This document shows positions 8,101 through 16,332 of a DNA stretch of 64,000 bases, in pieces. The position numbers and the translations under genes are program-made. The DNA comes from Mucilaginibacter sp. PAMC 26640. Its GTDB lineage: Bacteria; Bacteroidota; Bacteroidia; Sphingobacteriales; Sphingobacteriaceae. Each line of letters begins with the position of its first letter. Positions within the stretch are counted from its first letter, which is position 1. The notes beneath the pieces are model-generated. The model worked only from the letters and a program-made list of their open reading frames with translations. It was not told the DNA's origin and did no database searches. The stretch spans positions 2,790,001-2,854,000 of the forward strand of contig CP014773.1 of assembly GCA_001596135.1 (NCBI GenBank), given 5' to 3'.

Positions 8101-10983
8101 CAACTGCCCGGTTTTGCCTGATTTGACTGGTGGATTATTAAACAGCTGCTGACTGTAGCTGCGTATATTCAGATAATCCTGCCAGATGCTGTCGGCCATG
8201 CGGTTGGTGAGTACCTGTTGCCGGTAATTGGTACCGCCTGTTGCTCCCGGCAAATACCGGCTGAACGGGTAGGGAGTGCCAATACTTTTTTGTCTGATTA
8301 GTCCCGGTTCAAAGAGGAAGGAGTATCCCGGTTCAGCGTTAAAGAATTGCTGCCCTCGTCCTTTATGGTCAAATATGGTGAAGTTGGTGCTGAGCGGGCC
8401 CGTAAGAATGGTTTTATTTGCCACTCCGTAGGGGTTAAGAAAAAAGGTGCGGTCCTCTTGCAGGATGAGCGATTTCTTTTGGTCGAAGTTATTGACCACC
8501 GTGATCATGTATCGGTTGATCAGGTCGGCCTCATATTTACTGAGCGAATCTTTCATCTTTACCGCATGCAGCAAGTCAGCATTGATGCTCATGATGAGTT
8601 TGCGCCCTTTATTTACCCGCACAGTATCCAGTGTCAGCAACAATGTATCCAGCCGGAATTTAAGCGTATGTAAACCCGGACTAACTTTAAAACTATAAGG
8701 GTTAAGTTGTTGCGCCTGGCTAAAGTATACCGGCTTTTCGTCAATAAATAGGATATGTACCGGCAGGATATTACCGTTCTTCACGATAAAAGGTGCTACC
8801 TGTGTTATGCTGTCTAAAGCCGGTTCTTCAATTTTGAATAGGGTGGCAGGGTGCGTAAATTTAAAATAGGTAATACTATCCAGCCCCATTTCCCGGTTCC
8901 ACCGTGCCCAGTTTAATTTCAACATGCCCCTGCCATCTATATCTTCCAAGCGGAACAAATTCAGCACCGCAGCATTTTTATAGCCTTTGCCAAGATAGGG
9001 GATATAGGGTACGTTGTAGGCAAATTTTTTGGTGAGTGCCCATGCGGTGAGGTCGGCATTGGCAACGGGCTTTCCTGCTGCATCTGTTACTACAATATCG
9101 GTTGTTACCTGCTGCCCGGGATAAACGGTAACGGGTTGCTTTACGTTGAGGTTGAGTATGTCTTTCCTGTAAATTACACTCGCCTCTTCCTTTTTAACCT
9201 GCCCGGCCCAAACGTAGTTTACCGTAAAAGTAACGGGCTTGCTGCTCTTGTAGGCGCGCTTATAGGCAATGGTTTTGCCCTTTCCGCCATCTATGAGTGC
9301 GCCGCCGGAAAACACCGAATAAAAGAGCGGCAGCTTACGCGGATTATTGATGCTGATGAAAACAGAGTCGGCAGTGCGTTCACCGGATAAGGATATGTTA
9401 CTTTCAAATTCCTTTAGTGATACATCAATGTCGGTACTATCGGTGGCAATATGATATTCAGCAGCACTAGGGTTGATTAGGATGGAGCCCGGCAGCGTTA
9501 TCTTAGTTTTAGATAGTGCGTCACCTTCTGCATTTAAAACACTTACAAACGCCTGAGTTACCATAGATTTCCCAAATTCCTCGTGTTTTATTTTTAAGGT
9601 ATCGTTTACTATCTCTGTTAAAATATTAAACCGCCTGTAAATGAATTTCTCGTAGAGGTGTTCAGTCTGTTCTTCGTTATTGGAGTTTAAAAACTGCGCT
9701 TCTATGTCATAGGCCACCCCGGCCTTCGGGAAAATAGAATCCGGGATCACAACTTTTGTTTCCCCAATGGCATCCAGCGTTATTTTATGCAGCCACAGCG
9801 TATCGGGAATAAATGCATGGTTCGTTTTGTAATCATTTACCCGGCTGGTGATCAGTTTTAAATTAACACGGCCATCGGCTACCGGCAAGTCATTCTCGTC
9901 GGTAGCTTTTAAGTATATCGCCAAAGGGCTGCCCGGCCAGTGTTCTTTTTTGTCGGCCCGCATGGCAAACTTTACAGATTTAAGTTCGTACTCCTCATAT
10001 TTAAAGTTACCCGTGAGCATTACTTTTTTATTGTCGGTTTGTTCGTCATCATCGTCGTCGTCATCCTTTTTTGGCTTGGCCTTCTTATCGATCTCTGATA
10101 ATTCTATCGTGTAGTCATCGTCAAGGTCTAAATCGAGGCTGTCGGTTAATAAAAAGCTGTATTCAAAGCCACCCTGTCGGTAGGCAGTTACTATACCTAA
10201 AGTTTTTTTACTGCTATAGGTGCCCACTTTAACGAGCAATTGTTTTTGCGCAACCGGCTTTTTATCGCGATGATTCAGGATAAAAGCTTTGAATTTTACG
10301 GTATCGCGCGGCTTATAAACCGGCTTATTAAAAACCATAAAACCGGTATAGGCACTCTGCGGGTAATGATTGCGCTTCCTGAACAGATTTTTTAAGGAAG
10401 ACCAGCGTCTTTTCAGCCAGGTTGGGTGGTAGTAACTATAGTTATTGCGCCCTTGGTCGGCTACAGAAAAGAAGTTGCTTACTCCGGCATAATCCACCCT
10501 CAGGATATTGTTTGCTTTAGCCCGCTTAAAATACCAGGTGGCGCTTTGATCATCAAAGGATACTGCTTTGCTATTTAGCGTCACTACCGCTTTACTAATG
10601 TATTGCCCCTGTTTATCGGCAAGCGTAAAACGATGTTCGCGCTGGGTGACGAACATTTTTAAGTACGCCGAATGATTCTCCAGCAATGTATACTTCAGGG
10701 AATTTTGTTCGGCGTACACCTTTACATAGTTGCCCTCCGGTAGGATATTCTTCCAATAGCCATCCGTTTTAAACGAATCTACCGGTGTGTGCAAAGCGAC
10801 GTCGGAGAAAGATTTCCCGGCCGATTGATAATACTTCAGTACATCCGCATCGTTGAGTTGATATACATAAGTATAATAGCTGCTTTGCCGGCTCTTACTG
10901 AGCAGATTTTGAGCGGTGGCATTGCCGGATGCAAGCGATAACAGGCATAAAGCAGTAAATAATTTGGTAATTGATGGCGGCAT
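5152..10983 (-). CDS. Secreted alpha-2-macroglobulin-like protein with internal SusC-type plug module
   Basis: 1943 residues. The signal peptide is residues 1-25, ending ATAQ. An MG2-like bait-type segment (YKPRDTVKF) lies near residue 225 and an Asp-rich stretch near 310. A carboxypeptidase-regulatory-like domain starts near 1097 (GKVTDKDGKEPLVGVN), followed by the SusC signature EVVVVGYGT and a TonB plug-like segment to about 1283 (LYVIDGE, ANGVILISTKGK). A2M domains then resume (PDDITNWRTF). The thioester motif CxEQ is present as CNEQ with Cys1514. No TonB-dependent beta-barrel follows, so it is not a receptor. It is probably a periplasmic or surface protease trap. It stands alone, divergent from cystathionine beta-synthase. 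The ATG at 10983 fits the signal peptide. Confidence 0.85.
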   Translation of the reverse strand: MPPSITKLFTALCLLSLASGNATAQNLLSKSRQSSYYTYVYQLNDADVLKYYQSAGKSFSDVALHTPVDSFKTDGYWKNILPEGNYVKVYAEQNSLKYTLLENHSAYLKMFVTQREHRFTLADKQGQYISKAVVTLNSKAVSFDDQSATWYFKRAKANNILRVDYAGVSNFFSVADQGRNNYSYYHPTWLKRRWSSLKNLFRKRNHYPQSAYTGFMVFNKPVYKPRDTVKFKAFILNHRDKKPVAQKQLLVKVGTYSSKKTLGIVTAYRQGGFEYSFLLTDSLDLDLDDDYTIELSEIDKKAKPKKDDDDDDDEQTDNKKVMLTGNFKYEEYELKSVKFAMRADKKEHWPGSPLAIYLKATDENDLPVADGRVNLKLITSRVNDYKTNHAFIPDTLWLHKITLDAIGETKVVIPDSIFPKAGVAYDIEAQFLNSNNEEQTEHLYEKFIYRRFNILTEIVNDTLKIKHEEFGKSMVTQAFVSVLNAEGDALSKTKITLPGSILINPSAAEYHIATDSTDIDVSLKEFESNISLSGERTADSVFISINNPRKLPLFYSVFSGGALIDGGKGKTIAYKRAYKSSKPVTFTVNYVWAGQVKKEEASVIYRKDILNLNVKQPVTVYPGQQVTTDIVVTDAAGKPVANADLTAWALTKKFAYNVPYIPYLGKGYKNAAVLNLFRLEDIDGRGMLKLNWARWNREMGLDSITYFKFTHPATLFKIEEPALDSITQVAPFIVKNGNILPVHILFIDEKPVYFSQAQQLNPYSFKVSPGLHTLKFRLDTLLLTLDTVRVNKGRKLIMSINADLLHAVKMKDSLSKYEADLINRYMITVVNNFDQKKSLILQEDRTFFLNPYGVANKTILTGPLSTNFTIFDHKGRGQQFFNAEPGYSFLFEPGLIRQKSIGTPYPFSRYLPGATGGTNYRQQVLTNRMADSIWQDYLNIRSYSQQLFNNPPVKSGKTGQLVYEQLMVKNEKYTLIKNVLIYRYDDPDYLRIYPGNTTDFGSLSAGKYRLFFLLKGDAYDVKENIEVRTNGINHYQFQVRPAHSKDAVSITAGNIISNRSSNTYNNYDYQIENDQLKLKEAFNDKYLDKAAFDQLITGKVTDKDGKEPLVGVNIRVKGTSIGTQTDIHGNFRIKSPTNAKLIITYIGFITKEIDAVIGQPLQINLFASYKSLNEVVVVGYGTTRKKDMTSSVSTVTIQNLLQGQMAGVSITEGAPGAGMEIRIRGNASPGNQKPLYVIDGEIVADLKGISPDMIGEISVLKAAAATALYGSIAANGVILISTKGKTKETAATAADTTVGAGVHSIRKNFADYAYWQPKLTTDENGKTSFTSVFPDDITNWRTFVIGINGNRQSGFSEKQIKSFKPLSANFIAPQFAVVGDEMNLIGKVMNYNATPVKVNRIFSYNGKILKQGNLNISNAKIDTLNITASATDSLEFEYSIIRDNGYYDGERRKIPVIKPGVQETKGIFAALDRDTTLSLKFDPSMGPVTFRAEASALPALAEEARKLRDYKYLCNEQLASKLKGLLSEKRIKSFLDETFNYEKNLLDVIKKLQANRRSTGTWGWWKDSNEELWISLHAVEALLDAKSMGYTVQIDSQKLTDYLIYQMESYHSEDKLVCLQLLYKLGAKANYEKYLGVIAKEYNSRKVRDLADYNRFRLLLLKQEIGFTVKTDSLLTISKATMFGNVYWGEDNYRFFDNSVQLSVLAYKILKNEGKHPAVLAKIRGYFLEQRKKGEWRNTYESALILETILPDLLQNYGQIKPATLTINGASKATITTFPYTTTLKDNNITLSKTGSLPIYITGYQQFWNGTPEKVSKDFTVDTRFEKKGLQVNTLKGGETVELKAEVTARADADFVMIEIPIPAGCSYENKDQQWDNNEVHREFLKEKVSIFCRKLKQGKYAFTVNLMPRYSGNYNLNPAKAEMMYFPVFYGREGMKKVVVGN

Positions 10984-11099
10984 AACGGGGTTATTGTGGG
11001 TTGGCTGGTCCCTGTGGTTAATTTTTGTTGGTATTATTATTTAACAGGAAGATGCAGCAGTAAATGATTTTCCATAAAAAAATATCATTTTAAAAAAGG

Positions 11100-11107
11100 T
11101 AATTTTG
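11100..11107 (+). promoter_or_regulatory. -7 box for cystathionine beta-synthase
   Basis: TAATTTTG matches TAnnTTTG, 86 bases before the start codon at 11193, in the 209-base divergent intergenic region. A small GTTGG/CCAAC hairpin near 11155 would lie in the leader. Confidence 0.4.
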
Positions 11108-11192
11108 CGTCCTAACCTGTTTTATCGATAGGTTTGGTAGATTTTCGCCGCTGTTGGTGTTATCGCCAACAACCCATTATTAATTTTAAAGT

Positions 11193-12554
11193 ATGTGGTA
11201 TAACAATATCCTGGAAACCATTGGCAATACGCCCCTGGTAAAGCTGAATAAAGTAGTAAAAGATATACCAGCTACTGTGCTGGCCAAAATAGAGACCACC
11301 AATCCCGGTAATTCAATTAAGGACCGTATGGCCCTTAAAATGATTGAGGATGCTGAAAAAAGCGGTAAGCTTAAACCGGGCGGAACTATCATCGAAGGTA
11401 CATCGGGCAATACCGGTATGGGCCTGGCCATTGCCGCGGTAATAAAAGGCTACAAATGTATTTTCACGAGTACCGATAAGCAATCCAAAGAAAAATTTGA
11501 TGCGCTGCGTGCCTTTGGTGCAGAGGTGATTGTTTGTCCTACCAACGTGGATCCGGAAGACCCACGGTCATACTATTCGGTGTCCTCCCGTTTGGAGCGC
11601 GAGGTGCCCAACTCGTGGAAACCAAACCAATACGATAACCTGAGCAATTCGCAGGCCCATTATGAGCAAACAGGTCCAGAGATATGGGAGCAAACCGAAG
11701 GCAAGATCACACACCTGGTAGTAGGTGTGGGCACCGGCGGTACCATCTCCGGCACTGCTCGGTTTTTGAAAGAAAAAAACCCGGCCATAAAAGTTTTGGG
11801 TATTGATACCTATGGTTCCATATTCAAGAAATACAAAGAAACAGGCGAGTTCGATAAGAACGAGATCTACCCGTATATTACCGAAGGGATCGGCGAGGAC
11901 TTCCTGCCGCAGAATGTCGATTTTAGTCTGATCGATCATTTTGAAAAAGTAACAGATAAAGACGCGGCGCTGATGACCCGCGAGATCGCCCGTAAGGAGG
12001 GTATTTTTGCCGGCAATTCTACCGGTTCAGCCATTGCCGGTGTGCTGCAAATGAAGGATATGTTTAAGGAAGGTGATGTGGTGGTGGTGATTTTTCCGGA
12101 TCATGGTACCCGCTATCTGGGTAAAATGTATAACGACGATTGGCTGCGCGACCGCGGATTTATCAAGGAAGAAAAACTGACTGCCCGCCATATCATCAGC
12201 AAAAAAGAAAGCCAGGAAATTGTTACCATCGATTGTGAGAAAACGGTATTAGAAGCTATTAACACTATCAAATCTTTAAACATCAGCCAGATCCCGGTGA
12301 CGCAAAAAGGTATGGTGATCGGTAAAATAACGGAGAGTGATATCCTTGGTTCGCTGATGGAAAACCCGGGCATTAAATCGCAGCCGGTAAAAAGTATCTC
12401 CACTGCACCGTTCCCCTTTGTTGATCTGAATACCTCTATCGATAAGATCTCCGGTATGATCAATAAGGATAACATCGCTGTGCTGGTAGAAGATGAGCAT
12501 GGCAACATCGAGATCATCACACAGTACGATATTATCAATGCGATATCGGCATAG
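11193..12554 (+). CDS. Cystathionine beta-synthase, PLP enzyme with CBS pair
   Basis: 453 residues. The fold-type II PLP domain has the Schiff-base Lys43 in NPGNSIKDR, the substrate loop EGTSGNTG and the phosphate-binding loop GTGGTISG. Two CBS motifs occupy roughly residues 335-453. The CBS tail argues for cystathionine beta-synthase (serine plus homocysteine) rather than a plain O-acetylserine cysteine synthase, which lacks it, although the core domains are similar. The N-terminal heme domain of animal CBS is absent. The gene is monocistronic, with its own -7 box and a strong terminator at 12599-12628. Confidence 0.85.
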   Translation: MWYNNILETIGNTPLVKLNKVVKDIPATVLAKIETTNPGNSIKDRMALKMIEDAEKSGKLKPGGTIIEGTSGNTGMGLAIAAVIKGYKCIFTSTDKQSKEKFDALRAFGAEVIVCPTNVDPEDPRSYYSVSSRLEREVPNSWKPNQYDNLSNSQAHYEQTGPEIWEQTEGKITHLVVGVGTGGTISGTARFLKEKNPAIKVLGIDTYGSIFKKYKETGEFDKNEIYPYITEGIGEDFLPQNVDFSLIDHFEKVTDKDAALMTREIARKEGIFAGNSTGSAIAGVLQMKDMFKEGDVVVVIFPDHGTRYLGKMYNDDWLRDRGFIKEEKLTARHIISKKESQEIVTIDCEKTVLEAINTIKSLNISQIPVTQKGMVIGKITESDILGSLMENPGIKSQPVKSISTAPFPFVDLNTSIDKISGMINKDNIAVLVEDEHGNIEIITQYDIINAISA

Positions 12555-12598
12555 GGAGCTAAAAGGATTAAGTTGAAAGCTGAAAAGTTTTTAATTGT

Positions 12599-12628
12599 AG
12601 AGACGCGATACCTCGCGTCTTTTTTTTT
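12599..12628 (+). terminator. Rho-independent terminator of cystathionine beta-synthase
   Basis: AGACGCGA and TCGCGTCT form a perfect 8-bp stem with a TACC loop, followed by a run of nine T. It lies 45 bases after the stop codon. Confidence 0.85.
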
Positions 12629-12662
12629 AAACATTTCGATATTTAAAATATGAAATACTACA

Positions 12663-13147
12663 GCTGTCGCGAGTTTTCAACTCGTGACACCGCTGTCGCG
12701 AGTTTTTAACTCGCGACTATGCATGGTGTCAGCTTTCAGCTGACGCAAGCTGGAAGCTTGCACTATGCCCACCACGAGATACGCTGCGCTAATCTCGCGG
12801 CAGCAAAAAAAATATGAAATACTTAATACGCTATAACCGCTGTCGCGAGTTTTCAAACCGCTGTCGCGAGTTTTCAAACCGCTGTCGCGAGTTTTCAACT
12901 CGTGACTATGCATGGTGTCAGCTTTCAGCTGACGCAAGCTGGAAGCTTGCAATATGCCCACCACGAGATACGCTGCGCTAATCTCGCGGCAGCAAAAAAA
13001 GGTGCTTTTAATATGCACATCATTATCCACCACCGCTGTCGCGAGCTTTCAACTCGTGACTATGCATTGCGTCAGCTTTCAGCTGACGCAAGCTGGAAGC
13101 TTGCACTATGCCCACCACGAGATACGCTACGCTAATCTCGCGGCAGC
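12663..13147. repeat. Three-copy array of multi-palindrome units
   Basis: Three related units (about 12663-12804, 12837-12993 and 13033-13147) fill the gap between convergent genes. Each has a core of about 90 bp built from consecutive palindromes: a GTCGCGAG/ACTCGTGAC arm pair, GTCAGCTTTCAGCTGAC, GCAAGCTGGAAGCTTGC, and CGAGAT with ATCTCG. The leading palindrome is duplicated in unit 1 and triplicated in unit 2. The cores are near identical. Short A-rich linkers separate the units. The remaining bases of this 658-base gap hold no gene that I can support. Confidence 0.85.
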
Positions 13148-13212
13148 AAAAGGCAGCAAAAAAGGTGCTTTCTATCTGCACATCTTAAATCCGCACATTT
13201 GCACATCATCCT

Positions 13213-14769
13213 CTACTCCTCATTCTTCCTCGCCAACTCTGCTTTATATACATTATTGAGTTTTTGCGAAGATTGGATGAGCAAATAGATCCTGGTGCCT
13301 TTTTCGCGGGCCAGGGGGTTAAGCACTTCGCCGGTTTTGCGGTAACTATCCAGCATGGGGGCAAGCCTTCTCTCTACATTGTCATCATCATCTACATAGA
13401 TGATGTACCGCGCATCCAGCGTAGGTGGGGCCCAAAGGGTAAAGCTGCTATTGAGACTAGCTACATCTGGCATGTTGTACTTTTTGTGGAAATGGTGCAA
13501 AGCACCGGCTTCGCCATAGTTATCAGCGTAAATTTGCGCATGCTGTTGCTGTTCGGGCGTAAGGCTGTGATAGGCAGCCGCTGCCTTTTGGGCCATCTCT
13601 TCCCAGCCTAGCATGTCCGCATAATCCTGCGTGGTGGGGTGTTTTTGCAGATCCTCCCAAGTGATAATAAAATCCAAAAAGGGCAAATTTTGCCGCGTGT
13701 ATCTGAAGAAGCCAAGTGTTTTATCCAGTGACAGTACTGGTAGTACGATAGGCAGGATCAATAGGTTTGGCACTACAAAAAATAATATTGCGGCCACGCG
13801 TAATACTACATTAGAGCGTTTGATGAACTTCTCGAATGCAAAACCACCTGCCGCAAAAAGCATGGGATACGCCCCAAACAGGTAATAATTTTTACCGTTC
13901 ATCTCCAGCAAAAATAGAAAGATGAGGATATAGGCAATAGCCAGGTACCTGAATCGCCTCAGCGAAAACGAAAACAGCAGGAAGCCAAAACCGACAAGCC
14001 AAACAAAAAGGGCGGGGCCATTCACCAGTAATTGCTGCATACTAAAGTCGCCCGGGGTAACATAGTCCAGCTGGGTGGCGCGCAGTTCTTTCATGTGATT
14101 AATCACCGGCAGGTGATGTGCAAACTGCCAGATGATATTGGGCAGAAATATAAGTACGGCAATTAAAGCGGCTATGATGACATGGCGGTTAAAAAGTAAT
14201 TTCCTTTCCTTACTGATGAGGATGCCGATGATGAGCGAAAAGGTAAAGAAAGCCATGGTATACTTGGTAAGCATTCCAAGGCCAACAGCAGCGCCGAGCC
14301 AATACAGGTAGCGTACATCGGCAGTGTTTAAATACTTGGTAAAAAGCCACACGGTAACTACCCACCAAAGCTGATCGAACACTACGGGTTGAAAAAGATA
14401 TTCGCTTGCGGCAAACGCCGGAGCAAAGATTAGGGCAAGGCAGGCAAGGGTAATAGCAAACCGCCGGCCGCCCAGTTCTACGGTGATGCGCCCGGTAAGC
14501 CAAACGATGAGCCCGGCGGCTATAGTGGGGAAGATGCGTGCTGCGAATACCGAATCGCCAAAAACTGACAACGTAATTTTAGCCAGTATGGCAATGAACG
14601 GGGGCACTTCTTTGTAACCCCAGTCCAGGTGGTCTGCCAAAACCAGGTGCAAAAATTCGTCGCGGTGAAACCCGAAACGGCTGATGGCTAAAAGGTTTAG
14701 CAGCACCTTTAGCGCAACAAAGATCATGATGAACTTAGAGTAACTTGATCTCCGGTTTTTGTAGGGCAT
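13213..14769 (-). CDS. GT39-type membrane glycosyltransferase
   Basis: 518 residues with about ten hydrophobic membrane segments. An early luminal loop carries FHRDEFLHL, the acidic motif typical of dolichyl-phosphate-mannose/ArnT-like (PMT_2, GT39) transferases. The protein ends in a soluble C-terminal domain of about 150 residues. Such enzymes transfer a sugar from a polyprenyl-phosphate donor to a lipid or protein acceptor outside the inner membrane. The substrate cannot be told from the sequence. The ATG at 14767-14769 is clear. It lies downstream of murA on the same strand, but the terminator at 14818-14868 separates them. Confidence 0.8.
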   Translation of the reverse strand: MPYKNRRSSYSKFIMIFVALKVLLNLLAISRFGFHRDEFLHLVLADHLDWGYKEVPPFIAILAKITLSVFGDSVFAARIFPTIAAGLIVWLTGRITVELGGRRFAITLACLALIFAPAFAASEYLFQPVVFDQLWWVVTVWLFTKYLNTADVRYLYWLGAAVGLGMLTKYTMAFFTFSLIIGILISKERKLLFNRHVIIAALIAVLIFLPNIIWQFAHHLPVINHMKELRATQLDYVTPGDFSMQQLLVNGPALFVWLVGFGFLLFSFSLRRFRYLAIAYILIFLFLLEMNGKNYYLFGAYPMLFAAGGFAFEKFIKRSNVVLRVAAILFFVVPNLLILPIVLPVLSLDKTLGFFRYTRQNLPFLDFIITWEDLQKHPTTQDYADMLGWEEMAQKAAAAYHSLTPEQQQHAQIYADNYGEAGALHHFHKKYNMPDVASLNSSFTLWAPPTLDARYIIYVDDDDNVERRLAPMLDSYRKTGEVLNPLAREKGTRIYLLIQSSQKLNNVYKAELARKNEE

Positions 14770-14817
14770 TAATTGGTTGTTAAAGCTGAACGCTCGGGGC
14801 TGAAAGGCTAAAGCTAT

Positions 14818-14868
14818 AAAAAAAAGCAGAAAGACAAAACAGCGGTTTTCTGCTTTGCACTTTCTGCT
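14818..14868 (-). terminator. Terminator of murA
   Basis: On the minus strand AGCAGAAAG pairs with CTTTCTGCT across a 26-base loop that contains a further small pairing. An eight-base T run follows. It lies just after the murA stop. Confidence 0.7.
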
Positions 14869-14879
14869 TTCGTTTTATT

Positions 14880-16187
14880 TTAAACTCTTTTTATATCTGC
14901 ACCCAGTGCAATTAAACGCTCATCTATATTTTGATAGCCGCGTTCTATTTGCTCGATATTGTAGATGGTTGATTTACCTTTTGCTGATAGCGCAGCAATC
15001 AGTAAGGAAACTCCGGCACGGATATCCGGCGAGGTCATAGAGATGCCACGCAACTGAATTTGCTTGTCCAGGCCGATAACGGTAGCACGGTGCGGATCGC
15101 AAAGAATAATGTTGGCCCCCATATCCAGCAGTTTATCTACGAAGAATAAACGGCTCTCAAACATTTTCTGGTGAATAAGTACCGAACCCTTTGCTTGTGT
15201 GGCTACTACCAGCACAATGCTCAGCAGATCGGGCGTAAAGCCCGGCCATGGCGAATCGGCCACGGTTAGCAGTGTGCCATCAATAAACGTATCGATCTCA
15301 TAATGATCCTGTGATGGAATGTAAATATCATCGCCGCGCAGTTCCATCTTGATCCCGAGGCGTTTGAATACATCCGGGATCATTCCCAGCTCTTTGTATT
15401 TAACATCTTTAATGGTGATCTCAGATCCCGTCATAGCAGCAACTCCGATGAACGATCCGATCTCGATCATATCCGGCAGCATGGTATGGTCTGTGCCGCC
15501 CAGGCTTTCTACGCCTTCAATAGTTAACAGATTGGATGCAATACCGCTGATCTTAGCGCCCATGCGGTTAAGCATTTTGCAAAGCTGCTGCAGGTAGGGC
15601 TCGCAGGCAGCATTATAAATGGTAGTGGTGCCTTTGGCTAAAACGGCAGCCATTACAATGTTAGCCGTACCGGTAACTGATGCTTCATCTAACAGGATGT
15701 AAGTGCCTTTTAGGTTGGATGCATCTACGTTGTAAAAGCCATTTTCCGGGTTATAATCAAACCTGGCGCCCAGTTTCTCAAAGCCCAGGAAGTGGGTGTC
15801 CAGCCTGCGGCGGCCGATTTTATCGCCACCCGGTTTTGGGATAGACGCCTTTCCAAAACGAGCCAGCAGCGGGCCCAGGATCATAATAGATCCACGCAAA
15901 CCGCCGCCCTTTGTTTTAAAAGCGTCGGAATTGAAAAAATCCTGGTCTATTTCTTTGGCCTCGAAAGTGCAGGTAGAGCGCGACGTGCGGTTCACCTCAA
16001 CACCCATATCGCCAATTAATTCAATCAGTTTATTAACATCCTGTATATCAGGTATGTTATTAATGGTCATTTTTTCGCCGGTAAGTAATACAGCGGATAT
16101 AATTTGCAGCGCCTCGTTCTTGGCACCCTGCGGGATGATCTCGCCTTTTAGCTTTTTACCGCCCTGTATCTCAAATGCATTCCTCAT
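14880..16187 (-). CDS. murA: UDP-N-acetylglucosamine 1-carboxyvinyltransferase MurA
   Basis: 435 residues, full length. MurA transfers enolpyruvate from PEP to UDP-GlcNAc, the first committed step of peptidoglycan synthesis, in the cytosol. The EPSP-synthase fold and an N-terminal GAKNEAL substrate motif are visible. The active-site loop reads KPGGDKIGRRRLDTH, so residue 122 is Asp where E. coli MurA has Cys115. That substitution is known to give intrinsic fosfomycin insensitivity in other bacteria. DUF4290 lies immediately upstream on the same strand with a 145-base gap, a common Bacteroidota pairing. The start is ATG at 16187. Confidence 0.95.
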   Translation of the reverse strand: MRNAFEIQGGKKLKGEIIPQGAKNEALQIISAVLLTGEKMTINNIPDIQDVNKLIELIGDMGVEVNRTSRSTCTFEAKEIDQDFFNSDAFKTKGGGLRGSIMILGPLLARFGKASIPKPGGDKIGRRRLDTHFLGFEKLGARFDYNPENGFYNVDASNLKGTYILLDEASVTGTANIVMAAVLAKGTTTIYNAACEPYLQQLCKMLNRMGAKISGIASNLLTIEGVESLGGTDHTMLPDMIEIGSFIGVAAMTGSEITIKDVKYKELGMIPDVFKRLGIKMELRGDDIYIPSQDHYEIDTFIDGTLLTVADSPWPGFTPDLLSIVLVVATQAKGSVLIHQKMFESRLFFVDKLLDMGANIILCDPHRATVIGLDKQIQLRGISMTSPDIRAGVSLLIAALSAKGKSTIYNIEQIERGYQNIDERLIALGADIKRV

Positions 16188-16332
16188 AAGTATGGTTTTA
16201 GTCCATGGTCCATAGTCGATAGACCATAGTTTGGCAAAGATTAGAAAAGTATATTACTTATACAATCTGTTATGATCTATTAACAAAGAGCCCAGGATAA
16301 TTGGCTATTGACCAAGGACTATTGACCACCTA

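Noticed and set aside
5152..10983. Reading the large gene as a TonB-dependent receptor
   Set aside because: Only the regulatory and plug segments are present, with no beta-barrel, and A2M domains lie on both sides.
12677..13033. 118-residue minus-strand frame with repeated LKTRDSG and REISAAYLVVG segments
   Set aside because: The protein repeats simply mirror the DNA palindrome units, with no start signal or family resemblance.
12902..13259. Two plus-strand frames over the same palindrome array
   Set aside because: They are repeat translations in other frames and conflict with each other.
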